A stretch of DNA of 64,000 bases, taken from Leucaena leucocephala. Lineage: Eukaryota; Streptophyta; Magnoliopsida; Fabales; Fabaceae. Positions 48,881 to 60,882 of the stretch are shown piece by piece; the stretch's first letter is position 1; the number at the start of each line of letters is the position of its first letter. Where the stretch lies: the NCBI GenBank assembly GCA_037074615.1, contig CM073547.1:18010501-18074500 (forward strand). Direction: 5' to 3'. A program made the position numbers and the translations under genes. Under the pieces are notes generated by a model. That model saw only the letters and a list, made by a program, of their open reading frames with translations. It did not search any database and had not been told where the DNA came from.

Positions 48881-48884
48881 GTAT

Positions 48885-50330
48885 TTTTAATTATTTTCAT
48901 GTCTTTTATTAATAGGCAAATATTGAAACTTCACTGAGTGTTTATTATGTGTGTACGAATAAATGAGTTTTTTTAGATAAAATCTAAACAATATCCTCGA
49001 TAGATACTTAGAAACTAATCATCTCAGGTCATAAAGATCACTGAAGTAGTTTTTGTATTTTCAATAAAATATTTTGTGTATATATAACTTAATTTAAACT
49101 CATGACATCATATTTAAAAGATCCAACTAATTATTAATTATATTGGGTTTTATTAATAAAAAGATTTTTTGTTATTACTAGCCCTAATTTATTGTTGTTG
49201 AGGAGTAGTGTTATTATTTCTATCCCAAATGTGTTAATTATTGGATTAAGATATACTCAATATATGAGATGCATTAGTGGAAAATAAAATGGTAACCAAT
49301 AAGGTTGTCAAAATGTAAAGAAATATTTTGAACTTGAATACAAAACTAACAAGAATATACTTTTATCAATAAATATGCATTATAAAATTTTATTAGATTC
49401 TTTTAGGTCTCAAGTTCAATTTTTAGAGAAGATATTTAAGCTGAAAGGGGGTAGCCACAAACCTTGATACTAAATACCTAATAATAAAATCTAATAAATA
49501 GTATAAAAAATAAGTAGCTATTAAAAACATATGATCAAATAATTAAAATATGAAAAATGACCATAATTTGATTTAAATATATTTTACATTCAAATAATTG
49601 AAATTAAAATTATAAACACTTATAATTTATCATACACAACAACAAAAATTCTATAGAGTTTATATATAAAGTTAACATTAAATTTAAAAAGTTAGTATAA
49701 ATTTAATAGTAAGTTGATATAATTTTATAAATTAAAAACATAAAAAATAAATTCACTATGTGAACTTACGAATTCAAGTGAGTTTGCAGTTCACATTTAT
49801 TTAATTGTAAGTTAATATAATTTTATAAATTAAAAACATATTAAAAATAAATATAATAAGTTAACTCACGAATCTAACTAGAATAGTAACCCACAAATAT
49901 AAATTTTAATGAAAGGGACTATAGTCATTTAAGTATAGATTTTAAATTTAAATTTAATTATTTTTTTAATATAATTAAATAAATTATATATTAAAAATTG
50001 AGAGAATATATATAATATTAAATTTTTATTAGGTCATACTATTACTTATTCATGAATAACTCATTGATCAAAATCTACAATAGAACCACATTAATTTTAG
50101 AAAAAAACGCAATGTCCTAAATGATACGGTTGACAATTGACATATCAAATTAAACTATATAATCCCTTCGACATTTGGTCCGTTGAAATTTTAGGTGATA
50201 CATAAGTCAGTTATTATTTTTCCTGGTTAAAATTTATTAAATTTTAAAAGTTGATAATGCATCAGACAATTAACTCTTTTTTTTTAAAAAAAATATACAA
50301 ACTACAAATACTCACGAACCAGAGTTTGCG
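48885..50330. other. AT-rich spacer, no gene seen
   Basis: No gene is supported. A phrase AGTTGATATAATTTTATAAATTAAAAACAT occurs twice (about 49711 and 49810) in a short local duplication. Confidence 0.6.
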
Positions 50331-50509
50331 GGCCCGTCTTCGCTGAGTCACGGATTGTTCATTTACCAAGCTAGCCTTCCATCGACAAAGGTGTCAATTA
50401 CGCGTTTTACTTGTCTTCACGCGCTGCGCGTGCCGTCTCCCCACCCGTAGGAACGTCGACGTCGGCCCAAATCCACGTCATACCGCATTTCATAAACCCT
50501 GAATACACG

Positions 50510-51290
50510 ACAAATTCACCCGAAATTCACATCAAACTCAAACCCACATAATAAAGAGCCCACCTCACATCCAAGCGTTCACGATCTGACACGTGGAAGA
50601 ACGTCACGATCTGTGTCATCATTCTCGAGACAAATCTCAGGGTCATTTTCCCGTGATAGCAGAGGAAACATAATTAGCCGTTAGATCTATAATTAAAATA
50701 TGTCAACGGCGTGATGAGCTGCCCGAATTACCCGGGGGCAATGGGCAGATCGGTGTTGCTTTTTAGAACCGGCCTACTGGCTTTACCGTCTCTCACCCAT
50801 GTTTCTTGCTCTGAGAATTCCAAACCCTATTCTTCTCAACGGTCTCTCCTTCTCTAATTCGATTGACGTTTTCAGCATTGCATTAACGTATAATCAAGAA
50901 GGTAATGATGACAAGCTTCTAGAGAGTTTTGAGGAACTTTCGATCGTCCTGCGCATTGACAAAGTCGAAGATCTGCTTCGTCAAGATCTTGACCATGGCG
51001 AAGAATTGCCAGCCAGCTCCTAGAATCAAGTCAAGACAGAGACGGCGAAGAATAACCGATAACGATGATCGGGTTCCCTCGTACCAAATCACCAGATCCA
51101 ATTGCCGTGGTCACCGGTGCGAACCCTATCGCTGATGCGGGCACCTCCGGTGAAGACTTTGAAGCTTAAGGACCCAAATTAAGAGGGTACATGAGTCTTG
51201 AAGAGTAGCACGAGCGAATTGGGAATTGGGTCGCAAAGTTTGCCGCCAGACAAAATGGAACGAGTGGCGCCGATCACAAAGAAGTGCAAA
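50510..51290 (+). pseudogene. Truncated duplicate of the GTE bromodomain gene, with its promoter
   Basis: The segment 50660-50790 matches the upstream region of the intact GTE gene at 56515-56630. Shared strings are CCGTTAGATCT, a TATnTCnACGGC block, GCTGCCCGAA, GGGCAGATCG and AGAACCGGCCTA. From about 50930 the coding match is GAGGAACT, GAAGATnTG, GATCTTGACCATGGCGAAGA and GCCAGCTC, aligned to the segment just after the bromodomain. The match continues through the proline-rich linker (GCGGGCACCTCC) and the start of the NET domain (GGACCCAAAT-AAGAGGG, CAAAATGGAAC). The first ~240 codons, including the whole bromodomain, are missing. Stops and frameshifts are present. It is a tandem duplicate about 6 kb upstream of the functional gene. 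Confidence 0.85.
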
Positions 51291-51670
51291 TTTTTTCTTC
51301 CCTGGCTTTGGCCGATGGATGTGGGGTTTTGATTTCTTGGATGAGCATGTGAATTTCATTGATGTCTCTGCACCAAGCCCCATTTTTGCAGGCAGTGATT
51401 GGTTAATCCGTGAATGCCTTTTAATTTCAGGTTTTGGTAGATATTGGTTGTGGATTTCAGTTTGGTAGAAGTTGATTGGATATTGATGCACTTAGTAATG
51501 ATAATGATCAGAATTGGTACATTTTCAGAAATGTTTCTTGGAGGAGATGTATTTGTGAATCTGAGAGAGCAATTTGGAGTTTCTGGGAGCATAATATGGA
51601 TAAAATGGGCGAGTTCTTCCATTTTAACAACATTCATGAAGAAGGATACTAGGTGGATGGGGCATTAATA
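51291..51670 (+). other. GC-balanced sequence after the GTE pseudogene, not identified
   Basis: Short overlapping ORFs on both strands occur here (for example 51444-51668 plus). No family match or splice pattern supports one. It could be unrelated sequence joined to the pseudogene. Confidence 0.3.
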
Positions 51671-54600
51671 ATCGGTCACAATTATTTATATATGAATCAC
51701 CCCCTAACAGTTAAAAACTGGTGGGCTTCATTGATATATTTTCATTCAATTTCCATAAACTACTTCGTTTCTTTTCTCATCCATTAATCAGTCATCTCCA
51801 AATTCGTCTTTCTTTCTCCTTTTCCATGGCTGCCTTGCTTCTACCTTGCCTGAGCTTAATTAACTAACTTCATTGTGAAATGCTGAGAACATAACATTCT
51901 GCTCCGTCGGAATCTTAAGCGGATTGATCCACAAGCCCATAATCCCTAAGGTCTCTTTCTTGATCATGTGAGACCTTTGTCAGGAGGTTTCTAACTTGTG
52001 AGAAAGAAAGATTATGTGATGATGTTTTTGAGTTTCTGCTGCTAGTGCTCCAGTGAAAACTTCAATGCAGAACTTAAATGTTGAAATTGTGAAAAATGCA
52101 GTTCTTGTATGTATAGTGTTCTCACTCTCTCTCTCTCTCTCTGTAAAAGTTTTGGCTTCTAGTGTTCAGTGTCCCAGGCATGAGTTAGCTTGAAAGCAAC
52201 TCAGAGACAGACATCCACTTTGACATAAAAAAGTATAATTATGAATTAGGTTCGATTGTATAGGATCTTTTTTCTCTACAAACTTTGTGTAGAAGTGGAT
52301 CGTTAACTGTCTATCAAGTATCAACTTATTCACTAAATCTAGGAACTAAATAGTGGAACAAGATTTATTGAAAAGTATATTATCATTAATATATTATGCC
52401 TTACCTTATTATTAAAATAATGATGAATTAATTTTTAGAAATCAATCGGCAATGTATAAGTGGCGGCCAATAAAAAACACAGAGAAGACAATGGATACGA
52501 TAATATAATATGATTAATTAATATCAATATATAGAAAATGAAATTTATAATAAGTTATAAATAAATTTACATTTTCATGCAGTTTATGTATGAGGATCTC
52601 CCTAATATAATTTACTATCAACATATTTGTCAATAAATATATATTAGAATAATAAAAATTTAAAATTTTAGAAAATGTAAGAACAAAAGTTAATTATATT
52701 AATCAACTGATAATTAAGAAATAGACGATATTTTGTTATTCATCATCTATAAATTTAATTGGCAAAATTGTGAGATATACAATCGTCTAGAGTGTAATCA
52801 ATTTTTAAAAGTATTATTTTATTGTGATTTCAGTAATAATGTTTGGGGAGGCATTTTAATTTTTAGGTATTTAAGTTTACATTTGAAGATAATAAACGGT
52901 TCATCCTACATGATATTGATATCGTTTAAGAGAAAAAAAATTTATTCTATTTTTAAATTATTAGTGAGTTAAATCTATTTTTAAAATTTTTTTATAAAAA
53001 AAAAAGATAATATCTTATTAAAAAAATTGATGACATACGACAGACTGAAAACGGGAGATTGACTAAGGATTCAAAGAGACGAGAAGAATAACAAGTCAAA
53101 TGGCACATTTTGATTTCACACCCAGAAAATGGCCGTCATATATTTATTTATTTAATCCCCAAGTAACACACTTGCGTGGTTATTCTGGTAGTTGGTGGTC
53201 GTCAACAAGGTGCTTCTGTTGTTTTTAATAAGATACAAATAATTAAATAATACTGTTTACAAAATTAATTAAAAATAATAAATATGTAAAAAAATTCAAC
53301 ATTTTTAAAAATAACCTCATTTATTTAAAAAAAGGTGGGTAAGAGAAAGAGCGATTGAAAAAATTTATAAATAATAAATATACAAAATATATGAAAAGAC
53401 ATGTAATTAATAAAGAATAAAAATATATTAAATAGTTAAACATTTTAGAAGTATATCTTATAAAAAAGAAATTGTCCATTCATAAAATGATAAAATTGAA
53501 CTCACTCCTATCCAATGTATAAATTGAACTCACTCATATCCAATGTATAATACATTATTAATTAATTCAGATAAACTAATGAATATTAATTGAGTTATTT
53601 AACGTGTCTAAATTAATAAACTTTATTTATTTTATATTTATTAAAAAATATATTTTTTAAGTATATATTTATTATCTGTCACATCTCTCTTTTGCAAAAA
53701 GATAAAAGTAAAAAATAATAATTAATTACCTCATTAACAACACAGCTCAAAATTTCATTCTATAAGATTTCTTATATATTTGATCGGTGAGAGTATCTTA
53801 TGAAAATGGACGGAGAGAGTAATGAAAATGGCATTGCTCATTAAACTGATCAAGATTGGAGAAAGTGGTTTAAGGTGGATGGTCTAATAATGATTAAATT
53901 AGGATCAACTTAATGTCATTATCATTATTAAAATAATTTAATTTAATTAAAATATATAAAAACTTACATATATAATTTTAAAGTAATAATATATAAATAA
54001 TAAAATATTAATCTACAAGTAAATAAAATATTCATATGTAATTTATACATAGTTGAATAAAGTAGAGTTATTAAAGGATAAATTTAACATACTGATATTT
54101 TTTAATTAAATTATCAATTTACCAGTTCCATGGTATATCCTATTATATTGGGTTGAGTTAAAATAGTATGGTTATAAATAACATGTAAGATATGTACTTA
54201 AGCGATTTTTAATAATTATTTATTGATAAAAATAAATTATAAAAATTTATAATTTAAATTTACGATCTAAATTTACACTCATATTGTAAATTTGCTTTAA
54301 CTCGTTTGACAACTTTTTTAAATATATAAATCTTAATTATAATTTTAAAATAACATAATATAATCAATTCTATTTAATATACGACTATTGTTATCTATAA
54401 TATAATAGTAATAAAAACAATTAAGTTTAATCTTAAAAAATTCACATTCACATTAAGTAGAGAATTAATTTTATAAAAAATAAATAATTACAACTAAAAA
54501 TAAAAAATGATAGTTCGAGTAAAATTTATTTTATTAAAAATAAGAAAAGTATAAAACGTAATTTAGATAAAGTTAAAAAAAGTTAGTATATATTTTATTT

Positions 54601-55300
54601 TATTTTATTTTAAATAAATTTATGTACATGGGATTGCATTTATTCATTTACAAAATTACCCTTACATCGGTTCTGGTGTTATCCACGCGTTTTACTCCTC
54701 ATCATGCGCTGGGTTTGGGCGTCTGATCTCGTCCACATCGAAAAGGAAATGTACAACGTGGCTCCACAGGTATTGTATATTCCATTCGTTTCTAAATATA
54801 GAAATTAAATAATTAATAAATATAAATTAAAAAATTAGTTGAATTAATTAACTTTTAAAAATATATAAATTTTTTAAAATATCTTTTTAATAATTTTCAT
54901 GTAATACTATATTCTTTATAACAAAATTTTTAAATATATATAATCAATAAAAATGGTTTATAAAAAAAATTATAAAATAAAAAAACTATATTAAAAGTAC
55001 CTAATTTTTCAGAAATTTTTAGTTCGGTAGCTATATATTTTTTTTCTTTTAATTAAATCACTAATTTTACTATATTAGTACAATTAAACCTTACAAAATT
55101 TTATTGTATAGTCATTAACAATATTAATAGAAAAAATTAAATATTTAATTAAGAGATAAATATATATAAGTATTAAATTAAAAATTTAGAAAAAATATTA
55201 GTATGTTTAATATGATTTTTTCTTATAAAAATTTATGAGTAGACAAAATGAATTGTGATTTTACACTTGATGTAAAATCCCTTTACTACCTGGGAAGGAG
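51671..55300. other. AT-rich spacer, no gene seen
   Basis: A (CT)n run lies at about 52122-52142. A GC-richer patch at about 54650-54770 (TTATCCACGCGTTTTACTCC) resembles part of the GTE-copy upstream flank near 50390 (TCAATTACGCGTTTTACTTG). It may be a relic of the same duplication. Confidence 0.45.
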
Positions 55301-55317
55301 TATAATAATTCTATCTG

Positions 55318-55715
55318 GATTATTGAGAATTTAATGTATTTTTTAAAAATTAATTAATTCATGTATAATAAATAAAATTTATTAAAATGTAGGTTCAATA
55401 CATTGCATACTCGTAGTCTAGTCCTAATAAATTATTCATAAATTATAAATAATAATCCATATTTATCAAGGTACTTAGCTCCACATGTATACAGATATGA
55501 ATCCATTTGGATCAGTCAAAATTTAATGTAATTTTTTTTAAAATAAAGTATTTATGTATAATAAATAAAATTCATTGGAATTAGGTTCAGTACTCTGTAT
55601 ACTTTGAATAATAAATAATAATCCATATTTACAAAGGTGCCTGTCTCCGCAAGCGGACACATCTGAATCCATTTGCATTAGTCATAATTTAATGTGATTT
55701 TTATTTTTTTCTTAT
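55318..55715. repeat. Tandem repeat of ~170-190 bp, about 2.2 copies
   Basis: Units are marked by TTTAATGT(A/G)ATTTTTT, ATGTATAATAAATAAAATT, GTTCA-TAC, AATAATAATCCATATTTA and GAATCCATTTG. Unit starts are at about 55332, 55524 and 55690. Copies differ by roughly 15-20%. Confidence 0.7.
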
Positions 55716-55739
55716 TTGATAGAATCCTACCACTCGGTG

Positions 55740-56340
55740 CCACTGGGCGCTTGGTCTTGTTATGTTTGTCCATTATTGAAGTTCTCTTAATTTTCAATTT
55801 ATAACCAAAAAAAAAAAAATCACATTTGGTACTACTCAAATGCCGAGCTGTCCAAACGCTATTGGATCTGAGGTTCTTGCTGAGGGATTAAGTTAGAGAT
55901 TAAAAAGAATTACAAAAAGAGTTTTCATTTTCGAGTAAAATAAATTAATTATATGCTAGTATTTTTCTTTAAATAATAACAGTGTAAGATGAGAATACTT
56001 ATTTTCTTTTGCCCAAAACGAATAAATATTTTCTCACGTTTTTAAATTTTAAAATTTTATAATAAATTTTAAAAATTAAATTAAACCTTTAAATTAAATG
56101 GCTATAAACATAATTTTGCATATAAATTAAATCTCGTACTTTGAGTTATAAGACATAAAACTCAGGCAAAAAATAGATAAAAAAAAGGAAAAAGAGATAT
56201 ATATGATTTTTGATATTTTTATTATGTTAAGAAGAAATTTTTAATTTTATTTAAATAAGTAATATTCTTAATCTTAATTCAAAATATCAAATGTATATTC
56301 ATGCACTCCAATTCTTAAAAAGGCCAGTTTAATTTATTCA
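55740..56340. other. AT-rich spacer upstream of the GTE promoter
   Basis: No gene is seen. The sequence grades into the GC-richer GTE promoter at about 56340. Confidence 0.5.
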
Positions 56341-56874
56341 TGACACGTCACGTTCAGCCCAAATTCACTTCAAAATTCAAACTGGAACCCAAATCGAACG
56401 ACCACCTCATCAATCATCATCGTGGGATTCAACGTTGAAGAAACTCCCACGTGGCTTGATGTCACGATCCACACCGTTCGTGCCAGATCTTACGGTCAGT
56501 TCCTACGACATCAGATAAATCATTACCAACCGTTAGATCTAGAATGAAAATATATCGACGGCATAATGGGCTGCCCGAAATGCCTACGGGCAGATCGCAT
56601 GGCCTTTAAGAACCGGCCTAGCCCCCTCCAGTTCCTCGCTCACAAATTAGGGTAAAACGAAATTTGAAACCCTATTGTTCGACGTTTTCTCTCTTCGATC
56701 GGGGAATCTGAGGATTGATCAGCGGCGCGTGAAATTTTCTTCTGGCGCGTTTGAGGTGAAGCGGCGCGTGTAAGCAACGGTACTGCTGATTCATGTTTTG
56801 TACAACCTGCATTGGGGAATTGATGCCGGAGAAACGCCGGAATCGTGAAGGATTACCGTGATTTTTGCTCGTCC

Positions 56875-58622
56875 ATGGCATCCGCCGTCCTAGCCAACCG
56901 GAACGAACCCAATTGGCCGCAGCACAAAGGCGGTGGAGCAGGACTCATGGGAAAAGTACCATTCTCTAACCCTAACCCTAAACATAAAATCGGGAACAAG
57001 AGGACCCAGTCGGCGTCAGATGATGCTTCTTCTATCAATTGGCGATCGAACGATTCCAATCAGTCCCAATTTGTGACCTTCAATATAGCCTCGTCTACAA
57101 AGAAGGAGCTGAGCGAGCTCAAGAATCGTCTAATCGCGGAGCTAGAGCAGATTCGGCAACTGAAAAGTCGCATCGAGTCTGGCGAATTTCAACCTAGACC
57201 CAGCTTCAACGGGCCATCCAAGAAATCGGCGAGCAAGAAGATGTCTGGTAACAAGCGACCCTTGCCGTTGAATCCCGGTAAGGATTTGAAACGGTCGCAT
57301 TCGGATATTGGAAATTTGATGAGGGCTTGTGGGCAGCTTTTGCAAAAGCTGATGAAACACAAACACGGGTGGATTTTCAATGTTCCTGTCGATGTTGTGG
57401 GTATGGGTCTTCACGATTACTATGATATAATCAAGCGGCCGATGGATCTAGGCACCGTGAAGTCCAATCTTGCCAAGAATTCGTATGAGACGCCAGCGGA
57501 TTTTGCATCTGATGTGCGATTGACTTTCAACAACGCATTGATTTATAATCCTAAGGGTCATGATGTGTACGTCATGGCGGAACAGCTTCTGGCAAGGTTT
57601 GAGGAACTGTACCGGCCTCTTCAGGAAAAGCTTGAAGATTTGGTTCGAGAAGATCATATCTATGATGAAGAGTTGCAGGCCAGCTCGTGGAATCAAGTCG
57701 AGCCCGAGAGGGTTAAGAAGAAAGACAATATGATTCCTCCTGTGAACCAGCCAGACCCAGTGCTGGCACCTGCAAGTTCTTCAAACCCACCATTGTTGCA
57801 GTCTCCGGTGCGCACTCCATCTCCAATGCGGGCACCTCCAGTGAAGCCTTTGAAGCAACCCAAGCCAAAAGCGAAGGACCCAAATAAGAGGGATATGAGT
57901 CTTGAGGAGAAGCACAAATTGGGGATTGGGTTGCAGAGTTTGCCACCAGAGAAAATGGAACAAGTGGTGCAAATTATAAGAAAGCGGAATGGACATTTGA
58001 AGCAGGATGGGGATGAGATCGAGCTTGATATTGAGGCTGTTGACACAGAGACCCTTTGGGAACTTGATAGACTAGTTACTAATTGGAAAAAGATGGTGAG
58101 CAAGATTAAGCGGCAGGCACTAATGGGCAACAATAATACAGCTTCAAGCAAAGGCAATGGGGTAAGTCCTGTCCTTTCATTTATGTCTGATGAAGTTGAT
58201 TTTTTTTGGCAAATGTGCTGATTGAAATTCTTAACCATGGTACCACAGGATTTGCCTACGAGTGAAAAGGTTGATTCTGCACCGGCTGAGGTCAAGAAGC
58301 TAAAGAAAATGGAAGCAGGGGACGAGGATGTGGATATTGGAGATGAGATGCCAATGAGTATTTTCCCCCCAGTGGAGATTGAGAAAGATAAAGATGTCAT
58401 TGGAGGTCATGCAGCAAGTAGTTCTAGTAGCTCCAGCAGTTCAAGTAGTGATTCCTCTTCATCAAGCGGTACAAAGCCAATTCCTTGTTATTATTTCTGG
58501 TCTTTTGTTTTCATCATTTGTTGGGGGCCAAAAAGACTTACAAGAAATACCATTCCTACGCAGATTCTGATTCTGGGAGTTCTTCCGGGAGTGATTCTGA
58601 AGCAGACAATGGCAACTTGTAG
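56875..58622 (+). CDS. GTE-family bromodomain/NET (BET-like) transcription regulator
   Basis: This nuclear protein reads acetylated histones and regulates transcription; it is closest to Arabidopsis GTE2/GTE7. Exons are 56875-58161, 58249-58468 and 58564-58622 (GT-AG), giving 521 residues. The start MASAVLANRNEPNW is the family's usual opening; ten upstream in-frame codons lack an ATG. Residues ~75-102 form a coiled coil (KKELSELKNRLIAELEQIRQ). The bromodomain spans ~149-246 with YYDIIKRPMDLGTVKSNL and the acetyl-lysine-binding Asn in NALIYNP (Asn ~225). A proline-rich linker follows. The NET domain (~340-412) has MSLEEKHKLGIGLQSLPPEK and the acidic EIELDIEAVDTETLWELDRL. The tail is a polyserine stretch and an acidic end, DSDSGSSSGSDSEADNGNL. 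Family members are longer on average, but all domains are present. A truncated tandem copy lies upstream. Confidence 0.95.
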
Positions 58623-58669
58623 CAGCAGGGCTCTTAAGAAGACAAATGATGATGATCAAGACTAAGATT

Positions 58670-60860
58670 AATGTGGGTTGGCGGATGCCGGATTGATTCC
58701 TACATTGGCTTTCCCTTGATACTGGTATTATAACAACAAGCTGATGATGCAATATGAATGGGCACTTCATTTTCAGGGGTTTTGGGTATTGTTTGAAGAT
58801 ATCTATTTGGTAGTTGCTGATGATTGGCTTGTCGTGCTGAGTTCCTGCTGTGAGGGGTTGTGGATTGACCTAAGTGTAAAAAAAGTGGCGCCGGAAAAAA
58901 GATAGTTGGAGAGATAAAACAAAAAACCAATGTGTAGATCAGAAAAAAGTAGAGAAGAATGATAAGTGGTGAAAATTAGGATAGCTGGCTTCAGAACCTA
59001 GGAATAGAGTTGAACAGAATTGGTGCCTTATGAGTTACTTGTACACATTACCTACGGTGAATAGATGGATGGATCATCTTACTCTGGGGAAGAAGATCCT
59101 TTTTGCTGGATCTGCGAATTTTAGAGTTGTTGGTATCAATTAATTAATTGGATAAAGGGGTTAAAGATTTCCATTTTTGTATCTAATAGCGTTGGATGCA
59201 GCACTGAGAACCCTACTTTATGAAGAAAACCATGTTTGAAAGAAATGGACCCGGCAAATCCCATGAATTAAATTTCAATACGTAAATATCACCTATAAGC
59301 CAACCAAATAAATACACACGGTTTGGTGGAAGCATTTATGGCTGGATCATTTTTCACAACTCAGCCATCATTCGATTATCTCTGATTCATTGTCTGGAAC
59401 CGAATCATTACTATTATTATGCTCTTCACCATTTGCCCCATTCCACCAAAATCTTTATCCCAAGTGCTTTCTCACTGCCATAACTGCAATTTTTGTTTAG
59501 TTTGCCAGGACACGTTTGAATGCAGAACACACTGTGTATCAGAGGTTCGGAGCTCGAATTATGAAACTCTGTTGTCCAAGCCACTTCCAATTCTTGGCTT
59601 TAGTTCAGACTGGTTTTAATGTAAACAGGATCCATTGAGGATTGGAGAGCTTGAAATTCTTTTTTTGTTTTATATGAAGAATAATCCTCCTATGCCTTCA
59701 GCTTTAGGGTCAACAAAGTACTGACCAAACAGGATAATAACGTGTTTCTGACCACTTGGTGAGATTGGAAATATATGTCGGATTTAAATCTGCCTGATGA
59801 TGTTACTTTGGTGGCTATGTAATTTTGAGTTCTCACTTATAATGGATCTTTACACGTATCATTATTGTTTATGGATTTTTGTTCAATATTCCATTTGATA
59901 TTTGGCATCTATGCTAACAGCAGAGCACCACCACTTGTATTTCTGTCTATTGGAGGATTTCGAATAAGAGCCTTCCATTGTTAACTATAAATTAGACCAA
60001 ACGGTTTTTACCAAAAATCATAAACTTAACACAAGCGTTAGCACGAAATTAGAGGCTTAATTTTAACGTTAACACAACAACAATAACAAATCTTATCCCA
60101 TTTTAACGCTAACATGTGGAAATATTCATGAAGGAAGAAAAAGGATATTATAAATTTGTACACTAATTTTAAATCAATTTGTAGTGCTTTTAAATAGATA
60201 TTCTCAGGTTAAAGAAAGGACGTCTCCCTCACGAAGTCCAACCCCTGAAGGGGGAGCTATCTGTAAACTTGATTTCAAGGTAAATTGAGATGGCTTCAGC
60301 AAAATTAAAAAACTAGTTCCTTTTAACTTCGATAAAAAATCTAAATTTAATTTATGCTTATAGGGAGATGACACTGATACGGAAAGTCTGAAACCTGCAA
60401 TCACTTAAAAACAATGGGGACAAATCCCACATCTTTCACTCATCCCCAAAAACGATTATTTTATATAAAATATAAAACATGCGGTATAAAAAATTTATTG
60501 TACCAGAGGATTATCTTCTAAGTAACAAACTCAACATTTCATGAATAACATTTAACTGCCAAAAAATTTACCTTTTCACTAAACGTATAGCAGAGTTAAC
60601 AAAAATACAACAAAACTAGAACACAAGAAAGCTCAACTTTCATAATGAAAAAAATTCCCCTTAGCTGAAGGCACAGCTTATATTATATTGGTTGATGTAA
60701 CCCTTATCCAAACCCCTATCAAACAATTGGCCAAACCAGGGCCATTTTTGAGCACCCATGCCACCATTCTCGTGCCTGCAGCAGATACTTTAATGGCTGC
60801 ATTTCCAACTTGTTTTGAATATGAAATGTATAAGTAGCAAAAACAACTGTAATGAGCCTT
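58670..60860. other. GTE 3' flank and spacer; probable 3' UTR of the minus-strand gene
   Basis: The region 58623-59150 is probably the GTE 3' UTR. From about 60500 to 60880 the sequence probably holds the 3' UTR of the DNA polymerase V-like gene. I see no independent gene. Small ORFs at 59419-59619 (plus) and 60204-60404 (minus) have no recognisable features. Confidence 0.45.
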
Positions 60861-60882
60861 TAAACACTAATTGATCCATTGC

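Noticed and set aside
51126..51668. Several ORFs of 74-121 codons on both strands after the GTE pseudogene
   Set aside because: The first part is out-of-frame pseudogene sequence; the rest has no family features or splice support.
57693..58400. Minus-strand 235-codon ORF
   Set aside because: Antisense to the GTE linker, NET domain and polyserine tail; it crosses the GTE intron and is serine-rich only because of that composition.
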